Positions 12,932 through 25,800 of a stretch of 62,711 nucleotides of DNA are shown one piece after another. The first letter of the stretch is position 1, and each line of letters starts with the position of its first letter. Source of the stretch: Intoshia linei (Eukaryota; Orthonectida; Rhopaluridae); NCBI GenBank assembly GCA_001642005.1, contig LWCA01000068.1, forward strand, positions 1 to 62,711. The letters run 5' to 3'. The notes beneath the pieces were generated by a model. The model did not search any database and was not told where the DNA came from. It saw only the letters and a list, made by a program, of their open reading frames with translations. A program made the translations under genes and the position numbers.

Positions 12932-13164
12932 AAGCATTCTCATAAATTGGAACCACAAAACGTGCATTTTGACAATCAAAACTCCAGATTACCGTTTTTT
13001 AAAATTATAAACATTCTCATAAATTTGAATCCCAAAACATGAATTTTCACAAAAAAAGCCCCAGAATTACCCTTTTTAAAATCATAAGCATTCTCATAAA
13101 TGTGTATCCCAAAACCTGCATTTTCACAATCAAAATCCCAAATGACCCTTTTTTTTTAAAATGA
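12932..13164. repeat. Minisatellite, three units of about 77 bp
   Basis: Three head-to-tail copies begin near 12932, 13009 and 13086. Each has AGCATTCTCATAAAT, then CCCAAAACCTGCATTTT, then a poly-T/A tail ending AAAATCATA. Single related units occur at about 24889-24960 and, reversed, near 22450-22500. The open frames crossing it on either strand are therefore not taken as coding. Confidence 0.8.
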
Positions 13165-13435
13165 ATGAACAAGGGATTTATTATAAATGGCGTATAAATA
13201 GTGGTCGAGCAAAAAATAGTAAAAATATAGAAGTAACCATTAGATTGATCTATTGATTGTTTCGTAGAATCGGAGCTTTTCTCAAAGGTTGTTGTTGATG
13301 GTGAATATATTGTAGTATTAGTATCTTCCGATTTTGAACTTTCATTTTGTAAAATTTTACTGTTTATCTCTTCCAATGGTGGGAGACCATTTGATACATT
13401 TATTGATTCAGATAAAACAACTGGATCGTGTGAAT
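13047..13435 (-). CDS. Possible 3' exon of a Ser/Thr-rich membrane protein
   Basis: Behind a plausible acceptor (tatatag at 13441-13436) an open frame codes for a Ser/Thr/Asn-rich stretch with NES, NTT and TTT-type runs, followed by one hydrophobic segment (YFYIFTIFCSTTIYTPFII). The frame then enters the minisatellite, so its last 40 or so residues are doubtful and a splice donor or earlier end is likely. No upstream exon was found in matching phase. I do not recognise the protein; it could be a type I membrane protein or a chance frame. Confidence 0.3.
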
Positions 13436-13815
13436 CTATATAAAATGTATAAATATTTTTATTTTAATAATAAACGTATAATTGTACATTCAATTGATTC
13501 ATTTAAGTAGTGACTGACATTTGAGTAGTATCTGGCTGATTGACGCTATTTACCCTTACATTTACTCTTATCATGAGAACTGAATTTATTATAAATTTTA
13601 TAGCAACTTATCATGTTTATCAAGCAAAAATTAAATTAATTTTTATTCATTAACTTAATTCTCAGTACCGTGTAATGACCCTACCTTACAGGGCGGGGCC
13701 TACGATGCAAATAAAGTTCAACGATTAAATATATTTTCAGTTTACTTACTCTAGTTATTTTTATTATAGTAATTTTTTCACAGTTAATAATAGAGTACAT
13801 CCTTACTTATTATAT

Positions 13816-14400
13816 ATTAGTACTAGGTTGAATGTTATGTACTACGTACAAACAGCACCTAGCTCTACCGCAGGCACATTTTTATTCTACCAAAAAATAA
13901 ATTCACGTTGAAAATCTAACTTATAAATTCTACTATTCAATATTATCAATACTTTAAAGGAGTGGTTCCCAAATTTGTTTTAAGTGGAACCATCATATCA
14001 CATTACTTTTTACTTGTTTATAAAGTTGTTGAAATGTTGAAATATTTTATTTAAACAAAAAAAGTCAAATAATTAACGGTCAGAAATTTAAAAAAAAAAA
14101 AATTATTCTGATAGAGCTTATTCCAGTTGATATAAATACAAAATTTCAACCTTAGAAATCTACGCATTCCCGGTGAAAAATAATTTTTAATATATTATCA
14201 ACCAATATTTTTCAAATATTTCGATATCAAAATTGGGCTTTTTGACCCGTAAGATGTGAGTTTGGGTCATTGAAATTTATTTTGAAATAAAAAACTGTAA
14301 TTGAAATGTGAACTTTATAAATTTCTAAGACTGATAGTTATTGATATAAACGGTAACACACACACAAATATAGTGTAACATATTATACATAACTATATGT
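13816..14400 (+). repeat. DR1 dispersed repeat copy
   Basis: It starts ACTAGGTTGAATGTTATGTAC, continues TACGTACAAACAGCACCTAG, and keeps the 'CTTTAAAGGAGTGGTTCCC' block, the 'GGCTTTTTGACCCGTAAG' block and an (AC)n run near its 3' end. A truncated hAT-type terminus (AGGGGTTCTCAAAC) follows at about 14414, and a reversed DR1 scrap lies at 14765-14830. No coding capacity is seen. Confidence 0.75.
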
Positions 14401-15210
14401 ATAAGTAAGGATAGGGGTTCTCAAACTTTTTTTGAATCGACACTTAAGCCCATAATTAAAACATATTTTTGTAAATTTTCCTCTCCGTAATTCATAAATA
14501 AGTTGTAACAGTAACTTAATTTTGGTAATATTCATTCACAGAAATATGTATTGATTCAAAATATTTCTTATCTATCAAAAGAACCTTCTGAATATAGTTG
14601 ACAGCATAATTTTAGAATATGAGAAGTAATCATTAAATGTTACAGGTATTTATAATTTTATTTTTCCGGGATTCATTTTATTTATGATGATTTTTTTAGG
14701 GTTGTAACTGTAATTTTATTGTTTTTGCTTTATTTTTAAGATTATACACTCATGATTATAATCAATTCAAAATCCGCCCTCGCAGATCTATTTACTGTTT
14801 GTTGGAAATAACACTCATATCAGTAATTTATAATTACAATTAATTAACAATTTATAGAGAAATAACGTTATAATGTCTAAATTTTTCCAGGTACCCCTGT
14901 GAATGGCTGTTAAAATATCATTAACATATTAAAACTAAATTTGTTTGAAGAAAAGGTGTAATAGATATAATTATGAATAATGTCTAATAGACATTATTCA
15001 GAATAGACATTTAAATAAACAATTACCAATGCTATCTTTTGGTGTAATGATTGATTTTAAACTACATATATATTTTAAATTATTAACATTAATTAATTGG
15101 TACATTAATCTATCAAAATTATTTAATTTATTAAAAAAAGGGCTAAATTTTTTTAAATACATATATGATGTATATATAGATGACTACTTTATAAAATGTA
15201 ATCGAATACA

Positions 15211-16283
15211 ATGACGCTTGTGAGACTTAGGAATTTTTTAATTCTGCCTGAAATAAAACCAGAATTTTTGGTACTAATACAAGCATGTGCTGGTAAGTTA
15301 CCACTGGTAATACCTTTGTCTATTGAATGTTATATATTGAAAAATATATATATAAAAATGTATTATTATTTTCATAATTATTAATTTGACAAATGAAACT
15401 CCATTTACAAAAATTTCGTAGAAAACTTGTCTCATTATTTCAAAACAAACTATGATTAAAATGGGTCAATTTTATAGTGATACCTCTGTAAGTACATGTG
15501 TGATTTACATGTTACAATTGTTAACTCTATACATTATTTTAAAATATAAATTACCCATGCTGTTCATAACAACAAGTAATCCAATTTTCAGACAAATTGA
15601 CATATTCTCTTTTAACCTAAAACAGATGGTAATTTTATAATATGATTGAAAGTAAAGATCATATCACAACACAATGTGCATCTGAATCAGTATAATCTGT
15701 AATAAATATTAAACATTATCCTATAATAATAAAAAACATTTTATCCATTTTTTTATTTGATTTGAATCTTATGGACCCCAGGCATATAATTTTGGTCTAC
15801 CAAGGGGTCCAGGAACCCTAATCTAAAATCACTGGAATAGATTAATTTTCAAAAAAATTGTATTTCCAAATTTTGTGTGTCAGAATTGCTAGATATTGGG
15901 AATTTATCACAAAGCCTAGACGACTTGACATGCCTAAATTATTATTGCAAAAAACCTACTTTAATTCCACCATTAAAAAATTTAATAAAAAATAATATTT
16001 CGAACCCTCAGTGAAAAATCGTATATTAAAATAGTAAAACAATTTTGGGAATCACTGCCAATTAGGGTTGATAAAAGTGAATAGTAACATTTTTGGTAAA
16101 TGTGAAATGTTTATCAGATATTAGGTATCAGACTAATAATTTACAGGTTAATTTATAAAAATTTTAAAATGAATATTACTAATGATATTTCGGTATAAAG
16201 ATTATCGTTTATTTTATTGAAATATTCATAAATTGCAGCGAAAAGTTCCCATCTATAATCAAATAAATATCAAAAAAATGTGA
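15211..16283 (+). CDS. Candidate small gene of four short exons, unrecognised
   Basis: A phase-consistent model joins 15211-15292, a 10-bp micro-exon 15478-15487, 15592-15628 and 16239-16283, giving 57 residues. It starts MTLVRLRNFLILPEIKPEF and ends with a short basic tail. Splice sites are GT-AG and of the local type (gtaagt donor after exon 1). A hAT fragment (about 15750-16060) sits in the last intron. There is no family match I know. The micro-exon is the weakest link; exon 1 could also read further into LPLVIPLSIE. Treat as a hypothesis. Confidence 0.3.
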
Positions 16284-16426
16284 AATTTACTTTTTATATA
16301 CACAAGGAATGGCAACCAAAATTGATTTGTAGTGTTTCAAGAAAAAGTGTTTTGTTGATATTGTCAGCCTATAAGCCTACAAGATCAATATTACAAATTA
16401 AGCCATTATATCCATATAAATTTTCA

Positions 16427-17642
16427 TCATATTATTACTTTATTAATTTTGCTTTGCCATTTTGAATTTTTAGTGCATATGAGATAATATCTATAAGTTA
16501 AATCATAATCATCTCGGTAATTTTCATATTTTCTAATCAATTTTTTTGTTTGGATCATACTATTGTACAGTTCAGTGAAAGCATTAAATACATTTTCCAA
16601 ATCTTTGTAAATATATTTTTGCCAGTGAGTTTGATTATCCTAATATTAATTGATTAATTAATGTAAATAAATTATTTAATGAGTAAATTTTGAATAGATA
16701 AAATGAGACGAGATGAATAGGTTAAATAAATTAAATCTTTAAAATTTTACGTTTACCTCAATTAAATTTGTACCAAAAGAATTACTAAAAAGTTAGCTCA
16801 GAGTCCTAGGATCTAGGTGTAAACTGGAATAATGATTCAAATAACATTACCTTGTAAACTTTAGAAAAACAATTAATATTTGATACTTGATGAATCATTT
16901 CTTCAAATTGTTGCGAAAAAAGTGAACATTGATTATATGTATCTATCATTATAGATGAAAAACGTATTTATATTTATTTTTAAATGGAATTAAATTTACG
17001 TGTTTGGGATTTAACATATTTGACAAATTGTTTCATTAAAATTTTGGTTGCTCGCTATATATACATTATGTTACGTTATAAAAAATAAAATATTATATAA
17101 TACCATTTTTTTATTATAATTCTTAATAAATATTTCAATTTTTGCATTTTTAGTTTGATAACTTTCTTTAAATGCACATTCACACTAGAATTAAAATGTT
17201 ACAATGTAAAATATCAAATGTAATACAAAATTGATAATGTAGTTAAAAATAATTATTATTATATATATTTACTTTCAAGTAAAATCTGTTTATTTTTGAT
17301 AGTTTAGTATATTTCTAAATAAAACAATTGTCATTATTAATATTTTCCAATTTTTATACCTCCAGTCCAAATCTTTCCCGTTCTTTTTCTAAATGAATAT
17401 TTTAAAATTAAAAAATAAGGTATACCTTCAACTATTTGGATTTTTTCTAAAAGCATACATTTCTCGTCACTTGTCCAAGAAATACTAACGACATTTTCAT
17501 CCAACAAATCGTATAGGCTTGTAAAATTGTTTATTGCTCCACTTTCAACAATTTCTGTATTATATTTACACAAATTACATTCCTTTAAAATATCTAATAC
17601 AGTTTGTCCAAATAATTCCATACAAATTTTATTTTTTTCCAA
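16427..17642 (-). CDS. SAM-domain protein with helical C-terminus
   Basis: Model: 17642-17426, 16942-16851, 16639-16427, giving 173 residues with consistent phases (1, then 0). Residues 8-72 resemble a SAM domain (helices around LFGQTVLDILKECN, FTSLYDLLDENVVSISW, KCMLLEKIQIVE), a protein-protein interaction fold. The rest is predicted helical (FSQQFEEMIHQVSNI; LENVFNAFTELYNS), rich in charged and aromatic residues, and could be coiled coil or BAR-like. If the first donor is not used, exon 1 reads on to a stop and gives a 101-residue protein instead. In that case the two downstream exons could form their own gene with the ATG at 16949. Function is not assigned. Confidence 0.55.
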
Positions 17643-17785
17643 ACATCTGCTTATTTTTTAATTTACAATTTTAGTTTTTTAGTGTTAGTTTAGTTAGTTT
17701 AGTGTTAGTTTTAGTGTTAACGTTAATTTATTTCTATTTACATTTTATTTATATTTAAATCCATACTTATATAAAGTGTATTATA

Positions 17786-18132
17786 CACTGCGTTCCAAGG
17801 TATTATGCCAAAATTAAAAACATTAATACTTTAAAAAGCAGTCACTTAATTCTATTAATTTTTTTATCATAATTTAATCATTCACCATATACAACGTTAA
17901 TGTTACAAAAACATTTATCAGGTTTCCAAAAAAGCATTATATTTAACATTTTATATTTTTGGGTATTTTTTAGTGAGCAAAATTATTATGCTAATAAAAA
18001 TTAAAAATAATTATGGGTAAATCAACATCACTTACTGTTGACGAAAAGGATAAAATCCTGAAAATGTTGGATAAGACGAGATTAAATTACGAGGACGAGG
18101 ACGAGGACAATATTACGAGAAAAAACTCTTAA
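17786..18132 (+). mobile_element. Tc1-like transposon relic, 5' end
   Basis: TA then CACTGCGTTCCAAGGTATTA resembles a Tc1 terminal repeat. The ORF at 18013-18132 begins MGKSTSLTVDEKDKILKMLD, like the N-terminal helix-turn-helix of Tc1 transposases, then runs into an acidic EDEDED tract and stops after 39 codons. No catalytic DDE part follows, and the 3' end is not found. A dead copy. The following bases to 18518 hold no gene I can see. Confidence 0.6.
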
Positions 18133-18518
18133 TCCAACCATTAAATAAAAAACCAAAATTTTAGCAACCATGAAAGAAAAATCCCTTTTTCAGAGTACTT
18201 AGTTTGTATATATATGAAAATTTGTGAGACTTACAAGCTTCATTATATTCAGTTTACAATTTACTTTTAATTAAAATGATAAAATTTTTCTAAAAAATAT
18301 TTTCTGGTGGTCATCTTTATATTTTGTAATATTGGTTTATTTTGCAGGTCTTAATTCTTAAGTGGGTTTAAATTTGAAAATTAATAATAATTTATGCATT
18401 TTGGTGCTGAATTAATTAGATCAGTCTATTAAGGTCAATTTAACATCGTTTTTGACTATAAATTAAATTTTATTTGATCAATAATTCTTTATTCAAATTG
18501 ATTAAATCTTTGTAACTA

Positions 18519-19662
18519 TCAAAATATACTATAAAATGTGCTATTTTGAACAGATTTTAAAATACTCCTTTGGGGTCTTGTTATATTTCGATTAATATAA
18601 TCGTAAATTGTTTTGATCATGTGTAAATTGTGCAAAATATTGACATTGGTTGTATGCGAATATTGTCTATGATATCTAAAGTATGTTAAATTGGACCATG
18701 TTGTGCATCGGGCTAAGAATTCATGGTTTACTGTACTATCAGCTTTTTCATAGTATTGTTTCGGATTACCATGTGGATAATGGGTGTTCCTGTAATCCAA
18801 TTGTTTAATAGTATCAATGTCACCTCCAAAAAAACACATTGAATCGACCTTTGGATCTTTAGTATCAGCTATAAACGGTCTTACTTCTAACCATCTGCAT
18901 AACAAGAGAGGATTATCAGGATTTAACGTTTTATATAATTTATTAATATTTTTAATTGTATAATTTCCCTTTTTGGTCAATACCAATGGTTCATCAGACG
19001 TCCATTTACCATGAGATGGAAACAGTGAAACTGCCGTGTTCCAAGATGACATTAATTTTATCCAGTCTTTTGAATTTGTCCAGAAGATGTCAAAATTGTC
19101 ACCTAAAAAGTATTAATCATTATTTTATTGAATGTATACCAACTATTAAGTCTTGAATAGTCTTTATTAAACCACTGAAAGGACCAATGATTGGAATGTA
19201 TAGTTTTATGTAATAATCTTTCTACTTTTGAGATTTACTATTCAGAAAATTCAATGTAATAAGGGCACCGATCGAATGCCCTACTAATGTTACCCTTGTT
19301 TTATTCACGTTGTACATTTTTTCTATTAATTTGCCCACTTTGTCATAATATAAATCATCTAATTCAAAATATAATTTTATACATTATTTGATTACTAAAT
19401 ATATTTTTAAAGTCGTAAGGTGCAGCAGCCATATCAACCCCATCTTGATATTTTTTGCTTTTTAGAAAATTAAAAAATGTATTGAAAATCTCAGCTAAAA
19501 TGTTGAGTTATATTTAAAAACTAAGCAGAATCGATAGAAATATTACTAGGTCCGATTTTTAAAGCTGATATATCAACAATTGCACCCATCTTACCAAAGC
19601 CGTCATTGCATACGGTAATGTTTACGCCCGGAGTACTTTCTCCATATTTACAATTTCCAGTA
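18519..19662 (-). pseudogene. PLA2G15-like: LCAT/PLA2G15-type phospholipase, in-frame TAG, 5' exons missing
   Basis: Four exons: 19662-19547, 19494-19396, 19358-19140, 19102-18519, all in phase. The family hydrolyses or transacylates phospholipids in lysosome or plasma. Motifs match PLA2G15 order: GFGKMGA (for GFGKTxS), nucleophile GHSIGAL, GPFSGLIKT (for GAPWGGxxKT), SGDN-like GDNFD, the acid region ADSTVN and His in YSHTTNVN. Exon 3 has TAG at 19222-19224 exactly where the family has a conserved Trp (QK-stop-KDYYI). A 51-nt GT...AG segment (19225-19175) contains the stop and could be removed without breaking frame. The N-terminal exons (signal peptide and first 100 or so residues) were not found upstream. 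It is either a pseudogene or a gene with a young intron. Confidence 0.8.
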
Positions 19663-20600
19663 CTGTAATGCAATTTAAAATAATGTATAAAAGTTATAAT
19701 GTTTTATGATTCAGTACATCATTCTACTTTTAAAGCAACGGAATGTATAATTCCCATTCAAAATTGATCCATTCAGTGTATCGTTTCGCATTTTATTTCC
19801 CAAATATTTTATTAAAACAAAAAATGTGCAATAATTAACGGTCTGAAATTAAAAAAAAAAAATATTCTGATAAAGCTAGGTGCTGTTGATACGTAGAACA
19901 TAACAATGAACCTACAATATTGGCCATATACTTATAATAATTTATAAAAAATATCAAATATGGTTATATCTTTTGTTATTTTAACATTAGATTATAATAT
20001 AGAGCATATATAGAAAGCTGAATTTTCATTCATTTAGAAAATGCATTGTTAAGCATTAAAACATTAATCCAACAAATGTATTATTATATATTGTATTATA
20101 TTATATTTTGTATTATATAATTCACAATTATATTAAATATTAATTTTGTGTAACTAAGTCTTAAGTACTTCCAGAACCGAACCTACCATGCTTAATATGA
20201 ATGAATTCGTTTTTATTATCATTTATCCAAAATTAAACCAAGATTTCTATTAGAGTGGACTTAGAAATTTTTGTCAGTGTTTTAGGTATCAGTTGACAAG
20301 GTGTCAGTATAAATAATGGATTGTCAGTATTTAAATTTTTATTATAAATTTAAATTTATTATTTTATATATATATTTAAATTAATATTAATATTAACTTT
20401 GTTAAATTTTTTGACATTTTTGATGCATATTTTTCTTTCGATAATAGATACAACGATAGTTCAATACATTATACTATAGCACGAATTTATAATTACACTC
20501 AAATTTTACCTTTTATACATTTACATGTATCACTAGATAATACAGAAAAAATTATCAGCGTAAACAAAAAAATTTAACCTTTAATAATGTACTTTAAATT
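19663..20600. other. AT-rich interval with repeat scraps
   Basis: It holds DR1 fragments (reversed head at about 19880-19920) and one copy of a short motif, CAGAACCGAACCTACCATGC, near 20167 that recurs at 5427, 5557, 6130 (reversed) and 53951. No exon of the phospholipase gene could be found, although its N-terminus should be upstream in this direction. Confidence 0.5.
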
Positions 20601-20607
20601 AAGATTG

Positions 20608-21373
20608 ACTTTCATCAAGATCAACATGACTCATTGTTGTATTCATATTTGTCATATAATGGTCATCCATACAAAAATTTAATCATTGAATCATTGCAAC
20701 ATATGGGTTATTCCATCACAAAGAAATCACTTATGGAGATTGAAAAACTAGTTAATTTCATTTAAAAAGTAGATACCGTGCTAAATCGTTGTAGATTGAA
20801 AAAAATGAATCATTATAAAACTACATACATTAAATTGGTAAATATCAATAGGGTGATTTATCAAATTGATATTTGTTAATATTGAACAAGCTGACATAAT
20901 TGGAGTAAAAATGAATAAATGCTCATTGTATTTATTTGAAATGCTTATAGAAACCGACAAAGCGTATAATGACTATATTTATATCACCATCCATAAAAAT
21001 AAAATACGCAAGTATGTGTAAAAAACCGATATTTCGGAATAAAACTTGACAAGTCCAACCAAAAAGTGTTTTAGGGTATCTAGGTTCATCACCGTGTTGA
21101 TGTGCATAGCGTCAGTTATAATGCCACTGTTGATACATTTGTACATTTACTATGTGTATTACATATAATATGGTATTTTTTTAGAGTTTTGAAAAATTAC
21201 GTAATATGGTCAACATATATGGACGTGATACATTTGGTATCTCTACACAATTCAATATCTTAGACAAAAATATGAAGCATTATAGAGAGTATAGAAATAG
21301 TATCAACTGCATGAGTTTCATCAAAACGTACATGACTAAGGCAGTTGATGCGGCTTATTTAGAAAATTTGTAA
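20608..21373 (+). CDS. Unassigned coding-like exons (possible gene fragment)
   Basis: Three open stretches look coding by composition. About 20608-20765 includes LLYSYLSYNGHPYKNLIIE, faintly LisH-like. About 20911-20999 includes LFEMLIETDKAYNDYIY. 21185-21373 follows a good acceptor (tttttttag) and ends with TAA after 62 residues, including SFEKLRNMVNIYGRDTFG and SFIKTYMTKAVDAAYLENL. I could not join them in consistent phase and do not recognise the family. This may be a decayed gene or a transposon remnant. Confidence 0.3.
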
Positions 21374-21424
21374 TTTATAGATTCATTAATGTTTTAAAAT
21401 TAATATATGTATATTTATACTATA

Positions 21425-22110
21425 CTAGATTGGCAGTTTTGTACTACGTACAAACAGCACCTAGCTCTGCCGAGATCACTCTTTTATTATACTAAAAAAA
21501 TAAATTTATGTTAAAAATCTAACTTAAAAATCCTACTATTCACTATTATCAATCCTTTAAAGGAATGGTTCCCAAATTTGTTTCAGGTGGAACCGTCATA
21601 TCACATTACTTTTTACTTTAAAGTGAATTATTCCATCTTAATTTTGTTTTGTTAACATTTGCGTAAAGAATTTTAAAAACAATTGTTATCCCATTTTTTT
21701 AATTTATTAGACAGAATGTGTTTATAATATTAAAAATAAAGTAAAAACAGTCCAATCCTAAAAATTGTCATAAATAGCATAAATTCCAGAATAAATAAAA
21801 TTATAAAAACCTATTTTGTCATTTTCAATATGATGTCATATATTCAGTACTAATTTAATAAATACTTAAAAATACCAATTATGTATCAATAATTAACGAA
21901 ATCAGCACTTTAGAAACATATTTCAGGTGAATTTTACCAATATTGCAAAGCATTGTACATAATATAATAAATAATAAATATAAAAATGATAATAACAAAG
22001 TTGTATTACTTTTAGTAATTCGTTGTTGTAGTGTTAATTTAAATTTTAAATAAAATGTTTTGAAATGAGAATCAAAAATTGCGTAGCAATGAAAAAAATC
22101 CCAAAGGAAT
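21425..22110 (+). repeat. DR1 dispersed repeat copy (long)
   Basis: Head ACTAGATTGGCAGTTTTGTA, then CTACGTACAAACAGCACCTAG; shares long blocks with the reversed copy in the ACSL intron (6505-7020) and, toward its end, 'GCGTAGCAATGAAAAAAATC', also found at about 28095. The minus-strand open frame crossing 22046-22228 is mostly repeat and is not called. Bases 22110-22875 hold no gene I can support; the last CDK10 exon should lie here but could not be placed. Confidence 0.7.
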
Positions 22111-22875
22111 CAATTACAGTATTCTCTATAACTCGCCATTCTTGGTATTTAGAAAAAGTTGGCGAGATAGAGAATTTATAAATATAGAAACAGTAGAAAT
22201 AACCTTTAAATTCAAGGATAAAGTACAAAATATTTAAAATTTTAATACAAATTAATTAAAATCTATTTTATATTATATATTAAATATTTTCTAAAAATTT
22301 CAATTAAATTAAAAAATGAGTTTACTAAGTGAATAAAATAGGATATAAAGACAATTTAATTATTGTTAGTTATTGTCGAAATTTTAAATTTCGGCAACAA
22401 ATCAGGACCACACACTATAATATAAATATTAAACTAAAACAAATAATTTTAATACTTTTAGGACTCTCCAAGAAAAAAGGGCTAGAAATGCAGGTTTTGG
22501 CACATTTTCTAAAAAAATATATACAGAATTATCTCTAGTTCACCAATCTAGGAACTCACATAAGATAATGTCTAAAATAATGTAGATACATTTTCAATTC
22601 AATTCAATCCGATTATTTTAGAGGGAATATACAGGTAATTCATATAAACCAAAATTTAAAAGGCTCTATTAAAATACATGTAGTTTATTGATATCTTATT
22701 ACACTATTACTTATAGTATTAGGCTAGCTTATATTTTTTTAGAAATTTCAGAAACCCCAATGTAAAATTTGAAAAATATAATCTAAATCCCATTTAAATG
22801 TATAGAAAAAATATAACATAATTTACTAATAATGCTAATTGAAAACTCAGATAATTATAATAGAACTAAAATTAC

Positions 22876-25800
22876 CGATATGCAGGATTGTACATAAACA
22901 TGTCATTCATCAAATCAAGGCCATGTTTAGATAAATGGGGAAATTTAGACTTTAGTTTATTGTATCTATTTGAATTCAATTTATAAATTAAAATTCTTAC
23001 TTATTTTTGAAATTGAACAATGAATATGCTTTGAGATATTTCAATTCCTATTTAAAATTGTAAATTTTACCACGATTAACATGTAAATTAAAACACGCTT
23101 AAATAATATCTATAATAAAATAATTACGGGCCAAATATGCTCATTTGGTGCGCCAAGTAGCTCGGAAATGTGTAGAATTTGAGCAATTTCAGATTTTCCT
23201 GGAAAAATAGGTTTATTCTCAACTAATTCTCCGAATATGCAACTAATTGCCCTATAAATAAAATTAAAATTAATAAAATAAAAATAAACCATATATCAAT
23301 TCCACTGGACACATCCTTACTACCAAACAAGAGTTCTGGTGCTCTGTACCATAACGTTACCACATTAGGCGTCATTTCTCCGCATGGTTTTGTAAAATAT
23401 CTCGATAAACCAAAATCACCTGTATAATTACATTAAATTATAATCGTTATATTTCATCAAAACGAATTATATTTATTTGATTACCAATTTTTAATATTCC
23501 ATAATTATCCAACATTATATTTGCTACTTTCAAATCTCTAAAATAATTACTATTAAATTGAAAATTACGTTTAATAAAAAATAACGCTTCCTTGGAAAAA
23601 TAAGTGGTGTTTTAGAAGTTATAAGTCCTATCTTACCATTATCATAGGGGATTTATTTGTACTTTAAACTAATAAATTTATTTATCTTCTATTTTATTTT
23701 CTATTCATTAAAATACACTTTGATCCTAATTTTTGATTTAGACCAAAAATGAGTATATACAGCTGCGTAAATATTTATCTGAACCCTGTCTACTTACGGA
23801 TCTATAGTATCCTATCTGGTACCTGGATAAAAAAACATTCATTTTCCATTAATATGAATTGAAATTATAACAATTACCTATGAATAATAAAATTTTCATG
23901 TAGATGACAAACGCCTTCTAAAATTTGATACAACAAACATTTTATCTAAAAATATAAAATCACATTTTCATCAAATTTATTTTATTAGTACAGGCTAATA
24001 GCTTATGTTTTATTTTACAAAACCCTTACTTATATATAGTAAAAATTGCTAAAAATATGTGGACCCACAATCATATATTTGCAAAATTGACAATCCCAGA
24101 AATTTAAAAAACAAAAATTATAATATAGTTTTCCAAAACACCCTGAAATTTACAATTCAAGCTCAAATCTATAAATTATGTATTATTTTGGAAAATAATC
24201 ATTTTGTCACTGGATTATAATCATATATATAATAATAATATATTATAAATACATATATTCTTATTTTTTTTAAATTAAAACAAACCTGAGGTATATTGAA
24301 AGGTTTTTTATATGAATCGATAATTTTTCCCAAATCATATTCGTAAAATTCCATGATTAAAAATATTCTAAAAACGTAGATAAATATACGTATAAATCAA
24401 TGATTCCTGGATACATAAGGAGTATGGATCCAATATCAAAATAAAAATTTTTAATGTATAAAAAAGTTATAATGAGCATTAAACCTTTACACCAGGCATT
24501 TTCAACCCTTTTTCGCTGTGGACTCCTACAATGGTATTGCAAAATAAACTGTGGACCAAAAATATATTTATATAAAATTTTATGTGTTACTGTTCATTTA
24601 AAAAACCCACCGGTTAATACAATTTTTCAAGAGTAATGCATCATTGCCAATTTTATTTCCCGAAATTTAATTCTTCACGGTCAAATACTAATTATTTTTT
24701 TAAAAATATATATATCGCTAATATTTCAAAAATAATATATTATGGAACGCATCTGAAATTCGTTACCATTGGCATAAATCTTAGCCTCATAATCATAAAT
24801 CTTCATATTCAAAACCCTAAATTAACATTTTTTAAAAAAATAAAAAAAGTAAATTTTTATAAAACATAAATTCTGTAATAGTTTTTAAAATCATAAGCAT
24901 TATCATAAATAGCAATTCCAAAAAATTTTGATGGACTTTTTTAAATATACGGTAACCCACACACAGAAATTCAATTATTTATTTATATAAAATTTTTCAT
25001 GCACCCCGTTGAAAATCAATACTTCATACAACAACTAACATTTTCCATGATTGTAGATACTGTCAAATATATCATAAATAAAACTCCTATAAAACATTTA
25101 CCTTCTTGGAGTCCAAGTTACCAAATGTTTCATTTTGGAACATTGGAGGTTTGGATAAAAATGAAAGTTTTTTAAGGTAAGAACAAATTATTAAAATGAA
25201 GTAAGGCATCAAGGTGAAAAATATTTTTTTCTAATGAAAAAAATGGAGACCCTAATATTGAATATAAAAAAACGTTAAATTCAAATAAACGAACAATAAA
25301 TCAATAAAACCTATTCAAAGTTTTCCCAGTAGCAATTTCTTTTAATGTAACAATATTTTTATGTTTCAATTTTAAAAGAATATCAATTTCGCGTAAATCT
25401 CCTAATTTAAAACCTAAAAATAAATTAAATAACGATAAAAATTTAACACTAATTATATTTCCGTCCTTAAATATAATTTCAGCCAATTTGCAGAATTTTA
25501 ACCAAATAAATAACTCATATTTTGATTATTTTTGACTTGTATATAAATAATTCAAAAATCAAATTTTACTAATCATCTCTGAAAAATTAAACTTAAAGTT
25601 TAACAATCCATAAACCAGTGTTAATAAAAACATTTTCAGCCACTCTAAACAAATATATTTACACCTTACACCACTGGTTCTCAACGTTGGCGTTAGCACC
25701 CCAGGTTCATGTTGAAAAATTTAGGGCGCAGCAACTAATTAATAATTGGTAAAAATGTAATGTAAATATGTTATTTTTGATATAGTATAGAGTAAAGATA

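Noticed and set aside
12794-13042. Plus-strand 82-codon frame
   Set aside because: Mostly minisatellite sequence, no conserved residues.
16280-16465. Plus-strand 61-codon frame
   Set aside because: Partly antisense to the last exon of the SAM-domain gene; no start context or family match.
22180-22740. Possible final CDK10 exon reading LLNFGLYELPVYSL then stop (about 22650-22695)
   Set aside because: Looks like a kinase C-terminus but no linking exon in the right phase could be found.
25414-25486. Open frame [13 protein letters not shown] in front of the CDK10 LREID exon
   Set aside because: A 36-bp intron could link it, but the exon at 26201-26130 joins directly in phase to 25413 and completes the conserved VAVKK...LREI block, so this stretch is intron.
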